From Stigonema ocellatum SAG 48.90 = DSM 106950 (GTDB lineage Bacteria; Cyanobacteriota; Cyanobacteriia; Cyanobacteriales; Nostocaceae): a stretch of DNA of 64,000 bases. The notes beneath the pieces were generated by a model. The model saw nothing but the letters and a program-made list of their open reading frames with translations. It was not told the DNA's origin and did not search any database. The stretch spans positions 1 to 64,000 of the forward strand of contig JADQBA010000008.1 in the NCBI GenBank assembly GCA_016903675.1, read 5' to 3'. A program made the position numbers and the translations under genes. Below, piece after piece: positions 35,401-42,807 of the stretch (positions within the stretch are counted from its first letter, which is position 1; each line of letters begins with the position of its first letter).

Positions 35401-36220
35401 TCAGTCTATCCTTAAGCAAGAGCAAAAAACTGAAGCGGATATTTATGAGCAACGGGAACGGATTACATTGCTCAAGGAACGGTTAGACGAACTCCTGATG
35501 AGACAGGAAAACCTGATCCAAAAATCTAAAATTCAAAATCTAAAATCCATTGTAGATTATCTCGTTAAAAAAAGTGTTTGGATTGTGGGTGGTGATGGTT
35601 GGGCTTATGATATCGACTTTGGCGGACTGGATCATGTCCTTGCTAGTGGTCACAATGTGAACATCTTGGTCATGGATACAGAAGTATATTCTAATACGGG
35701 TGGACAATCCTCCAAAGCTACCCCACGAGCGGCGGTTGCTAAGTTTGCCTCTAGTGGTAAGCCAGGGGCGAAGAAAGACTTAGGGCTGATGGCTATGACC
35801 TATGGTAATGTTTACGTAGCGAGTGTAGCTATTGGCGCACGGGATGAACAGACTCTCAAGGCATTTTTAGAAGCTGAGGCTTACGATGGTCCCTCACTGA
35901 TTATTGCCTACAGCCATTGCATTGCCCATGGTATCAACATGACTACCGCTATGAGTCACCAGAAGGCTTTAGTGGAATCAGGTCGTTGGTTACTATATCG
36001 TTATAATCCTGATTTGCGTAAAATTGGTAAGAATCCTTTACAGTTGGATATGCGATCGCCTAAGCAGCCGATAGACAAATCTATTTACCAAGAAAATCGG
36101 TTCGAGATGCTGACTAAGAGTCAACCTGCTATTGCTAAGCGTCTGCTGCAAGAGGCTCAAGCTGATGTAGATGCTCGTTGGCAGTTGTATGAGTATCTGG
36201 CAGATCGTAAAATGGTGTAA
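32486..36220 (+). CDS. nifJ: Pyruvate:ferredoxin (flavodoxin) oxidoreductase
   Basis: This enzyme converts pyruvate and CoA to acetyl-CoA and CO2 and reduces ferredoxin or flavodoxin. In cyanobacteria it serves nitrogenase, hydrogenase or fermentation. The 1244-residue single chain has the N-terminal core YPITPSSSMGEWADAW, domain II GSGCETVHETVDYL, ferredoxin clusters CVQCSKCVLLCPHG and CTGCGICVDICPAKN, a further cluster cysteine pair CAGCGETPYLKL, and TPP-binding GDGWAYDIDFGGLDHVLASG...NTGGQSSKATP. About 65 residues at 632-696 are an in-frame tandem-repeat insertion (GSGEWG, VGNGEWGMG, PTPHSL). The protein is therefore longer than the usual 1170-1200. A smaller LGSGESQ insert lies near residue 960. 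Confidence 0.95.
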   Translation: MNKTFATIDGNEAVARVAYRLNEVIAIYPITPSSSMGEWADAWSSCSHTNLWNTVPSVIEMQSEGGAAAAVHGALQTGSQSTTFTSSQGLLLMIPNLYKIAGELNSAVIHVAARSLATQALSIFGDHSDVMAARATGFGLLCSASVQESQDFALIAQAVTLKARVPFMHFFDGFRTSHEIQKVELLEDSDLLELIDDELIFAHRNRALTPDRPVLRGTAQNPDVYFQSRESVNPYYNACPETVQQVMDQFGELTGRHYRNFEYYGVPDAERVIVLMGSGCETVHETVDYLNARSEKVGVVKVRLYRPFDAYQFVAALPETTRAIAVLDRTKEPGSIGEPLYLDVVTAIYQTWGGGDGDDDDRGSGRNSPSLPKIVGGRYGLSSKEFTPAMVRAILDNLAQPHPKNHFTIGINDDVCHTSLPFDPNFSIEPDNVIRAMFYGLGSDGTVGANKNSIKIIGEGTDNYAQGYFVYDSKKSGSMTVSHLRFGPKPIRSTYLIDQANFIGCHQWVFLERIDVLKAAVPGATFLLNSPYDADTVWEYLPLKVRQQIISKKLRFYVINATKVARESGMNGRINTVMQVCFFALAGVLPEEEAIAKIKQAIEKTYGKKGAEVVRMNLQAVDRTLENLHKVDKLGSGEWGKWGVGNGEWGMGKMGSGEWGMGNGDKTSSSPTPHSLLGLKPQAIPTPHSLFPTPQFLRKIMAWQGDDLPVSALPVDGTYPTGTTKWEKRNLAQDIPVWDADVCVQCSKCVLLCPHGVIRGKVYQAAELAKAPTTFKSASAKDKDFAGQKFTIQVAPEDCTGCGICVDICPAKNKSFPERKAINMETQLPLREQERENWNFFLSLPNPDRRLLKLSQIRQQQLQEPLFEFSGACAGCGETPYLKLLTQLFGDRAIVANATGCSSIYGGNLPTTPWTKNAEGRGPAWSNSLFEDNAEFGFGFRLSLDKHSEFAAELLQELGSGESQSLIPHEFVQSILKQEQKTEADIYEQRERITLLKERLDELLMRQENLIQKSKIQNLKSIVDYLVKKSVWIVGGDGWAYDIDFGGLDHVLASGHNVNILVMDTEVYSNTGGQSSKATPRAAVAKFASSGKPGAKKDLGLMAMTYGNVYVASVAIGARDEQTLKAFLEAEAYDGPSLIIAYSHCIAHGINMTTAMSHQKALVESGRWLLYRYNPDLRKIGKNPLQLDMRSPKQPIDKSIYQENRFEMLTKSQPAIAKRLLQEAQADVDARWQLYEYLADRKMV
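34384..34575. repeat. ggggaatggggagtgg array inside nifJ
   Basis: This is a 190-bp array: purine units (34386-34478), then pyrimidine units (34497-34568) including the palindrome ctggggttaaaaccccag. The frame stays open through it, giving Gly/Glu/Trp-rich and then Pro/Thr/His/Ser-rich peptide between domain III and the ferredoxin domain. Confidence 0.92.
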
Positions 36221-36599
36221 TATGGAACTGCTCACCTGCTAATGCTTTCTCTTCCAACCAATCGAACACGTCTGCGCGATGAAAGATAGCTGGGATTCCA
36301 GTTTTTGTCTGAAGTTTTTGGGCAAAGGCGATCGCTTCATCACTTATATCTACGCCTGTTACCACAGCACCCAACCGCGCCAGACTTAATGTGTCTTGCC
36401 CAGCGTTACACTGAAGATGAGCTAGAGTTAAGCCGACAATATCGCCTAAAAGTTCTTTTTCCTCTGGAAAGAGGGTACTTCCTCCTTCCAGAAAAAACTT
36501 TGCCTGATCACCCTTATGGCTATTATGCGCCTTGGTTGCTTCATTCCAAGACAAACGGTTTTCTTCGTGAAGTTCTTTTCTTAAGGGTGCCTTTGTCAT
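36135..36599 (-). pseudogene. SAM-dependent methyltransferase, C-terminally truncated
   Basis: The ATG at 36599 gives MTKAPLRKELHEENRLSWNE, then motif I LTLAHLQCNAGQDTLSLARLG, post-I VVTGVDISDEAIAFAQKL and AIFHRADVFDWLEE. This is the front half of a class I methyltransferase of the type usually about 260-280 residues long. From about residue 128, near 36218, the frame enters the antisense of the nifJ 3' end and is no longer homologous. The catalytic and substrate half is lost. The break coincides with the nifJ stop, suggesting a deletion joined the two genes tail to tail. The gene is probably inactive. Confidence 0.72.
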
Positions 36600-36601
36600 A
36601 A

Positions 36602-36763
36602 TTATTTCTTGGCAATCACCCACACCGCATGAACAATCCCAAGAATGTAAAAACCAAAAATCGTTAAGAGTAGATTAATCCAAAAGTCTTTACCCAAACC
36701 AACTTGTAAAAACACTCCCAGCGGTGGCAGAAAAATTGCACAAAGAATTCTAACTAAATCCAT
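36602..36763 (-). CDS. Pmp3/YqaE family small membrane protein
   Basis: A 53-residue protein with two membrane helices. It starts MDLVRILCAIFLPPLGVFLQ and continues KDFWINLLLTIFGFYILGIVHAVWVI. The ILCAIFLPPLGVFLQVG block is the Pmp3 (UPF0057) signature. In yeast and plants these proteins affect membrane potential and salt or cold tolerance; in bacteria they are stress-induced with unknown mechanism. The ATG at 36763 has GGGAGG five bases upstream. The stop is two bases before the start of the methyltransferase fragment, so the two probably formed an operon. Confidence 0.9.
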   Translation of the reverse strand: MDLVRILCAIFLPPLGVFLQVGLGKDFWINLLLTIFGFYILGIVHAVWVIAKK

Positions 36764-36851
36764 TTTAACCTCCCGTGAACATCAGTCAGAGCAGTCTTTT
36801 GGTTAAGATATGGGCGACTGCTCAAGCATATTTTTCCTTCTCAAGGATAAC

Positions 36852-37199
36852 TCAGCCGCCGCTGATTTTTGCTTTGTAACCTAGTTTGGTCAAAATTTCG
36901 AGAATTTTCTGTTTGTGCTCGCCCTGAATTTCCACTTCGTTGTCTTTGACTGTTCCGCCTGTACCGCACTGGGTTTTCAATTCCTTTACTAAGGTTTGTA
37001 GGGTTTCTGGTTTGGATTGAAAACCGGTAATCACGGTGACTGTTTTACCTTTGCGTCCAGACCGGGTTGCTTGCACCCGCAGGTTTTGTTGCGCGGGGGG
37101 TAGTTCTGGAATTGCTCTTTCCAGTGCGGGGGAGTTGTCGTTGCCAAATTCGCGATAGACAAACTGGTTTTTGGAGGAGTTCTGCTTTGATGATGACAT
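36852..37199 (-). CDS. SUI1/YciH-like translation factor
   Basis: A 115-residue protein whose second half is the SUI1 (eIF1-like) fold: VQATRSGRKGKTVTVITGFQ, LVKELKTQCGTGGTVKDNEVEIQG and ILTKLGYKAKISGG. Bacterial YciH inspects initiator tRNA and start codons on the 30S subunit in a way related to eIF1. The N-terminal 45 residues are a Ser/Asn/Gln-rich variable segment. I chose the ATG at 37199; the frame stays open further upstream but passes through a gccaagacgcc repeat and is unlikely to be translated. Confidence 0.92.
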   Translation of the reverse strand: MSSSKQNSSKNQFVYREFGNDNSPALERAIPELPPAQQNLRVQATRSGRKGKTVTVITGFQSKPETLQTLVKELKTQCGTGGTVKDNEVEIQGEHKQKILEILTKLGYKAKISGG

Positions 37200-37439
37200 A
37201 GGGTTGAATTTAATGAACCGCCAAGACGCCAAGACGCCAAGAGGAGGACAGTAGGTCTGGGTGTTTAGAAAGATGCAGAAACTGTCTGTCGCCAACAAGA
37301 GAGAGGTGATAGGTCCGGTTTTATATAATTAATTGTGGTCGTTCCGTTATTTTAGCTTGCTCATGACCCAACTGAGTGGTAGAGCAGTCGTAAATGAATT
37401 ATAAACACTTCTTCCTTGTCCTCTAAGTCCGCCTTGTCT

Positions 37440-37482
37440 TCAAAGTCCCCTTTGTTCAGATCTCAAATAGGATTGCTATAGT
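37440..37482. repeat. Right end of a tatagcaatcc element (partial copy)
   Basis: cagatctcaaataggattgctatag matches the right end of the elements at 45.6 and 50.0 kb. Only cttgtcctctaagtccgc-type filler precedes it and the left end is missing. Confidence 0.7.
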
Positions 37483-37632
37483 CTCTGGATTGTGATGAAC
37501 TGATCTTGACGCAGCAATCTAGATATGCGAAGATTTGTTTAGACTCTTGAATCCTCGAAATTGAAAAGGGTTGACAAAGAAACTATAATCCGGGGGAGGC
37601 GTCTGTTTACTCAACACATTATCTAAATCTCC

Positions 37633-38169
37633 ATGTTCCGACAAACTGCTTTTGGCATTGCTTTAAGTACGCTTGTCCTTGCCACTGGATTAACAACGAA
37701 AACTTCTGTCACCAGTAACACTCATACGCAGAAATCGAGCGAAAGTCAATCTTTGGCGACTCAATTACCTCGAGTTGCATTATCGACTTCTTTAGAAAAG
37801 TCAGTTTTTGAAGAAATTAATCGATTTCGGGTTTCCAACGGTCTGCCTAAGCTACACCTCAAAGCAAATATCTCTCGACAGGCAAGGATTCATAGTCTAA
37901 ACATAGCTAAGGGTAAAGTCCCGTTTAGTCATCTGGGATTTAAACAGCGAGTCAATGCTATCCCTATTGGCTACTTAAGTGCAGCGGAAAATGTCGCTTT
38001 CAATCAGGGATATAGCGACCCTGCTAACCAAGCTGTTATTGGGTGGCTCAACAGTCCTGGACATCTCAAGAACATCGAAGGTAATTATAACCTAACTGGT
38101 ATTGGTGTTGCAAGCAATAGCAAAGGTGAATTTTACATCACGCAAATTTTCCTGCGCAGCAGTAAATAA
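37633..38169 (+). CDS. Secreted CAP-domain (SCP/PR-1-like) protein
   Basis: A 178-residue exported protein. Its signal peptide is FRQTAFGIALSTLVLATGLTT, followed by a linker and a bacterial CAP domain: VFEEINRFRVSNGLPKLHLKANISRQARIHSLNIA, FSHLGFKQRV, AENVAFNQGY and IGWLNSPGHLKNIEGNYNLTGIGVA. The two histidines (in RIHSLN/FSHLG and SPGHLKN) and the glutamate (SAAENV) form the CAP cavity. Bacterial CAP proteins are extracellular, and their substrate is unknown in most cases. Start ATG 37633; complete at the C-terminus. Confidence 0.9.
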   Translation: MFRQTAFGIALSTLVLATGLTTKTSVTSNTHTQKSSESQSLATQLPRVALSTSLEKSVFEEINRFRVSNGLPKLHLKANISRQARIHSLNIAKGKVPFSHLGFKQRVNAIPIGYLSAAENVAFNQGYSDPANQAVIGWLNSPGHLKNIEGNYNLTGIGVASNSKGEFYITQIFLRSSK

Positions 38170-38406
38170 TGACTTTCTGGCTGATTCCTATACTCCTAAG
38201 GAACACAGGGGTTGCAGTGTGGTAGTTTCATTCTGTGTGGGGGAAAAATGTGTTTCTACTTTCCTGTTGCGATCCGCCTTTGGCGGCAGCGCAACGCTTA
38301 CGCATCCGAGGCGATCGTTAGAGGCTTGTATCTTGCATATCTAAGTACAAACCACAATTTACCAAACAAAGAGTCATAAAATTTACATTTATCCCAGAAC
38401 TCCCAA

Positions 38407-38470
38407 AAGTCCTCTCAAAGAGGACTTATGCTATAAGCCTGGGACTTCAAGTCCCAGGCGGATGCGGTCT
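38407..38470. repeat. Double-hairpin dispersed repeat, copy 2 (reversed)
   Basis: AGTCCTCT-caa-AGAGGACT is followed by CCTGGGACTTCAAGTCCCAGG and ggatgcgg. It is the inverse of the unit at 27833-27896. Confidence 0.8.
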
Positions 38471-38807
38471 CCGTGAAAAAACCATTAAATACTGAGTATT
38501 TTTTTTGATGTGGTATCTGGCTGGTGCAAGATGTGAGTATAGCAATCCTCCGCTTTGTTTGTGAGAAAATAATGAGCCGACTATACCCGGTATCTGGGAG
38601 ATACTGGGTTTGTTTATCTCACGGGAAATTTTTTCGAGTACAATTATTGAGGCAAAACGGTTGACAGTTGAGAAGGCTTTTCTATAACCGCTTAAACCAT
38701 AGGTTTAAGTGAGTTCTAGAACACGATCGCAATTGCCCCGCAATTCACCTACCTTCGGTCTTCCGAAAGGTCGCAGTACAATGTGGGGGTTTTCGATAGG
38801 TTATAAA

Positions 38808-39431
38808 ATGGAAGATTTTCAGGTTTACGATCGCGATTTTAATGACTTAACCCTCTGTGAGTATTTACAAGCTGAGGCGATCGCTGTAGATACGGAAACT
38901 ATGGGATTATTGCCGCAGCGCGATCGCTTATGTCTCGTCCAGCTGTGCAACCCTGAAGGCAAAGTAACTGCAATCCGTATTGCCAAAGGACAAACCCATG
39001 CCCCAAACTTAAAAAAACTGCTGGAAGCTACCAATGTCGTCAAAATATTTCACTTTGCGCGTTTCGACATGGCCACATTGCGCTACCATCTGGGTATTCA
39101 GGTTCAACCTGTTTTTTGCACTAAAATTGCCAGTAAGCTAGCTCGAACTTACACCCCACGCCACGGACTCAAAGATTTAGTCCAAGACTTGCAACAAGTG
39201 GAGTTAGATAAAAGCGCTCAAAGTTCTGATTGGGGAAATACCGCTCATTTATCCCCACAGCAACTGAGTTATGCTGCTAATGATGTCCGCTATTTAATCA
39301 GTTTACGGCACAAACTGATTAAAATGCTAGAACGAGAAGAACGCTTAGAACTTGCCCAAGAATGCTTTCAGTGTCTACCGACTATTGTTTCCTTGGATTT
39401 GCTGCAATTCAAGGATTTATTTGAACACTGA
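38808..39431 (+). CDS. Ribonuclease D-like 3'-5' exonuclease
   Basis: A 207-residue DEDDy exonuclease consisting of the catalytic domain only; it has no HRDC domain, so it is shorter than E. coli RNase D. Catalytic motifs are Exo I VDTETMGL (Asp, Glu), Exo II FHFARFDMATL (Asp) and Exo III YAANDVRYL (Tyr, Asp). RHGLKDLVQDL is another family block. It should trim 3' ends of tRNA or other structured RNA. I chose the ATG at 38808 (MEDFQVYDRDF), since the 33 upstream in-frame residues are low quality and lack similarity in style. Confidence 0.93.
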   Translation: MEDFQVYDRDFNDLTLCEYLQAEAIAVDTETMGLLPQRDRLCLVQLCNPEGKVTAIRIAKGQTHAPNLKKLLEATNVVKIFHFARFDMATLRYHLGIQVQPVFCTKIASKLARTYTPRHGLKDLVQDLQQVELDKSAQSSDWGNTAHLSPQQLSYAANDVRYLISLRHKLIKMLEREERLELAQECFQCLPTIVSLDLLQFKDLFEH

Positions 39432-39499
39432 CAAAATAATTCGTAATTCGTAATTACTAATTAAATTACGAATTACGAATTCCGAATTACGAATTATTA

Positions 39500-40000
39500 C
39501 TATACTTCTTTTTTCTGTGTTTCTGAAAAATTCTGTAATCTGGATACTACATTGTAGTCGTCAGCACCAGCGGGGGTTCTGGATTCTACAATCCCTTCGG
39601 TAGAACCGCCGATAGCCTTCCATGCTGCTAAACCACCTTTGAGTTCGGATACATGCTCAAAGCCAGCGTTTCTAAGCAATTGTGCAGCTTCGGTAGTTTG
39701 TGCCTCATTTTCACCGTAAACGTAGATATCACGGATTTTTGCTAAAGACGGTAGTGATCTTTCTACCAATTCATTGATTGGTGCTGGTATTGCTCCCGTG
39801 ATATGACCTTGGTTATAGGTCTGGCGATCGCGCACATCCAGAATTGTAAAAGCTGGTTCTCCCCATTCTAAACGAGACTTTAGGGTATGAACATCAGACT
39901 GTGGAGCGACTGGGGGTTGTGATGGAGATGGAACAACATTGCCTACTACATTAGAAACTTTTTCCGCTGCTGACTCTACAGCATTCTTCGCTGATTCCAT
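39500..40000 (-). CDS. Rhodanese-fold protein lacking the catalytic cysteine
   Basis: A 166-residue protein. An amphipathic Ala-rich N-terminal 30 residues (SAKNAVESAAEKVSNVVGNV) resembles a late-embryogenesis or apolipophorin-like helix. A rhodanese domain follows: FTILDVRDRQTYNQGHITGAIPAP, LLRNAGFEHVSELKGGLAAWKAIGG. The active-site loop reads IYVYGENEAQT, where the catalytic Cys would be expected after VY, so sulfurtransfer is unlikely. Such domains often act as binding modules. The C-terminal 25 residues are charged. The ATG at 40000 is the only good start. The sequence 39440-39497 downstream is a tandem of gtaattcgtaatt. Confidence 0.85.
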   Translation of the reverse strand: MESAKNAVESAAEKVSNVVGNVVPSPSQPPVAPQSDVHTLKSRLEWGEPAFTILDVRDRQTYNQGHITGAIPAPINELVERSLPSLAKIRDIYVYGENEAQTTEAAQLLRNAGFEHVSELKGGLAAWKAIGGSTEGIVESRTPAGADDYNVVSRLQNFSETQKKEV

Positions 40001-40402
40001 AGTATTCCTCGCTGTTTTGATTAACTACTTGCAAAAGCCTTTGGGCGCTAGGACATAAACAGACGCACCATTATGCACGTCTCTAACTTACTCAGCATAC
40101 CCCTATAATCTCCATTTATCCCCCGTTAACAAGGAAAAAAAGGAGAGAACACAGAATCAGAGCCGCTGGGACTTGATCAAAATGTACCTAACAACACAAC
40201 ATAAATTTCTCCTTCTTGAGAGTGAAGATTCCAAATTTACAGTATTAAAGCAGAAAGCCCACAGGGTTGAGAGTTGAGTGGGGACAAGCTTCAACAGTCC
40301 TTCTCCCAAGGGGAGACGCTGCGCTTTCCTGGTGTGGGACGGGCAGTTTGCTCAAGTCGGGAAACTCGCCCACGCAACTGCCCTCATGAATGCGACGCGC
40401 CT

Positions 40403-40546
40403 TTAGGCGCAGTCACTACTATTGTCAAGCGATCTAATCCACTCACGGATTAGATCTGTCTTAGTCCGCTTTGTTTTCAAAGTATATCTCTCTAGAATTT
40501 TCATTTCATGTTCTGGAACTCTTATGCTTAAATGTTTTTCTGTCAT
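40403..40546 (-). CDS. Small ribbon-helix-helix DNA-binding protein
   Basis: A 47-residue ORF reads MTEKHLSIRVPEHEMKILER, then YTLKTKRTKTDLIREWIRSL. A short beta strand (KHLSIRVPE), a first helix, a turn with T-K-T-D and a second helix (DLIREWIRSL) is the CopG/Arc/MetJ ribbon-helix-helix pattern. The ATG at 40546 is 55 bp from the divergent tnpB start at 40602, so a dimer could bind between them and control tnpB or itself. It is absent from the related element at 21.6 kb, where tnpA takes that place. Very short genes of this type are easy to miss; no ribosome site is obvious. Confidence 0.68.
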   Translation of the reverse strand: MTEKHLSIRVPEHEMKILERYTLKTKRTKTDLIREWIRSLDNSSDCA

Positions 40547-40601
40547 ACGTGTCGCAAATCGCTACACGAAATCTGCTAACATGGTTCTAGGAGGAAAACA
40601 A

Positions 40602-41885
40602 ATGTACGGATGCCAACAGAACCTAATCAGTCCAGATACAGAATTGGCTGCAATTCTGGAGTTTATCTGCTCCGAATCTCACAAATTAACCAACTGTGGA
40701 ATCTATTATGCAAGGCAGTTGTACTTCAAGACCAGAAAAATTGTTGGTAAATTTGATCTAGAAGTAGAGTACAAAAATAATCCACATTTTCAAGCTTTGT
40801 ATTCTCAGGCTTCACAGCAAATTCTTAGAAGTGTAGCAGAGTCTTTTAAATCGTTTAAAGAACTCAGCAAGCTTTTTCAAAGAGGTGAACTTAAGGACAA
40901 GCCAAGACCACCCAGCTATCGGAAAAACAACGGACTGGCGTTGGTCACATATCCCAAGCAAGCATTAAAGCTAATAGATGGCTTGATTAGAATTCCATTA
41001 GGAAACACGGTAAAACGGTGGTTTAAGCTTGATAGTTTCACCATTCCTATGCCAACAAATTTAAAGTTTGAAGACATCAAAGAATTAAGAATACTACCAC
41101 GTAACCGATGTTTCTACGTTGAATTTGTATATAAACAACAACCTGTTAGCATTGTCAATCTTGATCAATCTAAAGTTTTAGGAATCGACCACGGTATTAA
41201 CAACTGGCTAACTTGTGTTTCCAATGTCGGTACGAGTTTTATCGTTGATGGCTTAAAGTTGAAAAGCTTAAATCAGTGGTACAACAAACAAGTTTCTACA
41301 ATTAAAGAAGGCAAATCTCAAGGCTTTTGGAATGAAAAGTTAGCCCACATAACTGAAAAACGTAATCGTCAAGTCAGGGATGCTGTTAATAAAGCTGCCC
41401 GTTTCGTCATCAACCATTGTTTAGACAACAAGATTGGCACTCTTGTATTTGGTTGGAATATTGGACAAAAAGATGGGGCTGACATGGGTAAAAAGAACAA
41501 TCAAAAGTTTGTTCAGATTCCCACAGGACGCTTGAAAGACCGAATCGCTCAACTGTGCGAACAGTATGGAATTCAGTTTGTTGAAACTGAAGAGTCATAC
41601 ACTTCAAGGTCATCGTTTTTAGACAATGATGCGCTACCTGTGTTCGGCGAAAAACCTGAAGGGTGGCATTCATCTGGTAAGCGAGTTCATCGCGGTTTAT
41701 TCAAAACTGCAACCAACTTTTTAATCAATGCTGACTGCAACGGGGCAGCAAATATAATTCGCAAAGTAGCGGTAACCCTAGGCTTAGACCTAACGGAAAT
41801 CAGTAGGGCGTCTTTGACTACGCCACAGAGACTATTTATCTGGAAGAATCCCACCCCTTCAAGGGGTGGGATTCGTCAAGTCTAG
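40602..41885 (+). CDS. tnpB: TnpB-family protein with non-canonical RuvC centre, second copy
   Basis: I chose the ATG at 40602, which has AGGAGG nine bases upstream. The frame is open to 40422 but that part is antisense to the RHH gene. The 427-residue product matches the TnpB at 21.6 kb throughout (GCQQNLISPDTELAAILEF, YYARQLYFKTRKIVG). RuvC-I Asp is in GIDHGINNWLT and RuvC-III Asp in INADCNGAANIIRK. The RuvC-II position reads LVFGWNIGQKDG and again lacks Glu; EESYTSRSSFLDND follows. The final 15 residues are encoded by the right-end hairpin, whereas the relative ends earlier. Confidence 0.88.
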   Translation: MYGCQQNLISPDTELAAILEFICSESHKLTNCGIYYARQLYFKTRKIVGKFDLEVEYKNNPHFQALYSQASQQILRSVAESFKSFKELSKLFQRGELKDKPRPPSYRKNNGLALVTYPKQALKLIDGLIRIPLGNTVKRWFKLDSFTIPMPTNLKFEDIKELRILPRNRCFYVEFVYKQQPVSIVNLDQSKVLGIDHGINNWLTCVSNVGTSFIVDGLKLKSLNQWYNKQVSTIKEGKSQGFWNEKLAHITEKRNRQVRDAVNKAARFVINHCLDNKIGTLVFGWNIGQKDGADMGKKNNQKFVQIPTGRLKDRIAQLCEQYGIQFVETEESYTSRSSFLDNDALPVFGEKPEGWHSSGKRVHRGLFKTATNFLINADCNGAANIIRKVAVTLGLDLTEISRASLTTPQRLFIWKNPTPSRGGIRQV

Positions 41886-42154
41886 TGGTAGACTGGGTAA
41901 CTAATAAATTTGCTTGCTTACTTTGTTAGGTATTTTTTTACACACTCTACCGAAATGTTGCTTTTTGCGACGAAAAGTGCTACACAATATTCCAAATTCT
42001 GCGTACTTTGCTAATAGGGGATTGGTGACTGGGGATTGGTTCGATAAGTAGGGGGATTCAGACCCCAACCAAATCTTAAAACTGAGATCCCCCAATCCCG
42101 TCGCGCCCATACATGACCAACTTGCAGGGCTCTTATTTGGGGAGAGTAATCACC

Positions 42155-42454
42155 TCACATTGACTTCACCGTCACTGCTAGCTGCAACCCTAACGCATCC
42201 AGCAAGGCACTTAGACAATAAAAATCAATTTCTCCTTTTTCCCATAACATCTGGTCAAGTTTTTCGTAACATTCTTTAACTTGTGCTGAAAACTTATCAA
42301 TTCCACCCTGCGCCTCAATCACATTTTTTAACGCCTTACTTAACATTTTCGGGTCGCCCTCTTCTAAAACAACTTCGATATAAGGTGCTGCTTCCAATGG
42401 ATATTTGAGGTCTTTAATCAGTTTTTCCTGATAACTTGTACTTCTAGACATCAT
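42155..42454 (-). CDS. HigA-like antitoxin (addiction-module antidote type)
   Basis: A 99-residue protein starting at MMSRSTSYQEK. The block APYIEVVLEEGDPKMLSKALKNVIEAQGGIDKF is the pattern of the 'probable addiction module antidote' family (YLxxALEEGDPxLLxxALGDIxxAxGG). The second half (GEIDFYCLSALLDALGLQLAVTV) fits the end of the HTH domain, although the usual recognition helix (LSREGLYKALS) is replaced by AQVKECYEKLDQMLWEKG. Its start overlaps the toxin stop by 11 bp (ATGATGTCTAG), so the order is toxin then antitoxin. It should neutralise the upstream toxin and repress the operon. Confidence 0.82.
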   Translation of the reverse strand: MMSRSTSYQEKLIKDLKYPLEAAPYIEVVLEEGDPKMLSKALKNVIEAQGGIDKFSAQVKECYEKLDQMLWEKGEIDFYCLSALLDALGLQLAVTVKSM

Positions 42455-42782
42455 CTCTACTCCTATAGTCTTCCCAATATTCCTTAGCTCTACAAATATC
42501 TTGTGATTGAGTACTTTTATCACCACCACACAAAAGAATAATAATTTTTGACCCTTCTGATCCAAAGTAAATGCGGTAGCCAGAACCATGGTCTATTCTC
42601 AGTTCAAAAACACCTTCTCCAACTGACTTATAATCCCCTAAATTACCATCTTCAACTCGGTCAAGCCTTGCTCTGATTTTAGCTTTTCCTCTTCTATCTT
42701 GCAGAGCATCAAGCCACTCATCAAAAGGATTTTTCCCATCTTCTGTAAGGTAATTTCTGATCTCCCTTGGTTGTACTTCCAT
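42444..42782 (-). CDS. RelE/HigB-type toxin (addiction-module killer protein)
   Basis: A 112-residue toxin starting at ATG 42782 (a GTG six bases upstream is in frame). Signature blocks are NPFDEWLDALQDRRGKAKIRARLDRVEDGNLGDYKSVGEGVFELRIDHGSGYRIYFG and LLCGGDKSTQSQDICRAKEYWEDY, the hallmark of the 'addiction module killer protein' branch of RelE/ParE/HigB. Relatives cut mRNA on the ribosome. Both genes are complete, so the pair could be active. It lies 25 bp downstream of pdxA on the same strand and may be partly co-transcribed with it. Confidence 0.9.
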   Translation of the reverse strand: MEVQPREIRNYLTEDGKNPFDEWLDALQDRRGKAKIRARLDRVEDGNLGDYKSVGEGVFELRIDHGSGYRIYFGSEGSKIIILLCGGDKSTQSQDICRAKEYWEDYRSRDDV

Positions 42783-42807
42783 ATTCACTTTAAGTGCAAA
42801 AAGCGTT

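Larger units (their letters stand above)
40245..41885 (+). mobile_element. IS200/IS605-type element, tnpB plus antisense RHH gene, no tnpA
   Basis: The right-end hairpin is a perfect 14-bp-arm palindrome, GAATCCCACCCCTT/AAGGGGTGGGATTC (41846-41874), inside the last codons of tnpB. The left end is uncertain: a gcagaaagcccacaggg segment at about 40250 and a gcctttaggcgcag hairpin at about 40400 are candidates. The TnpB is roughly 80-85% identical by eye to the one at 21.6 kb. The nearest transposase that could move it is that element's TnpA. Confidence 0.68.
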
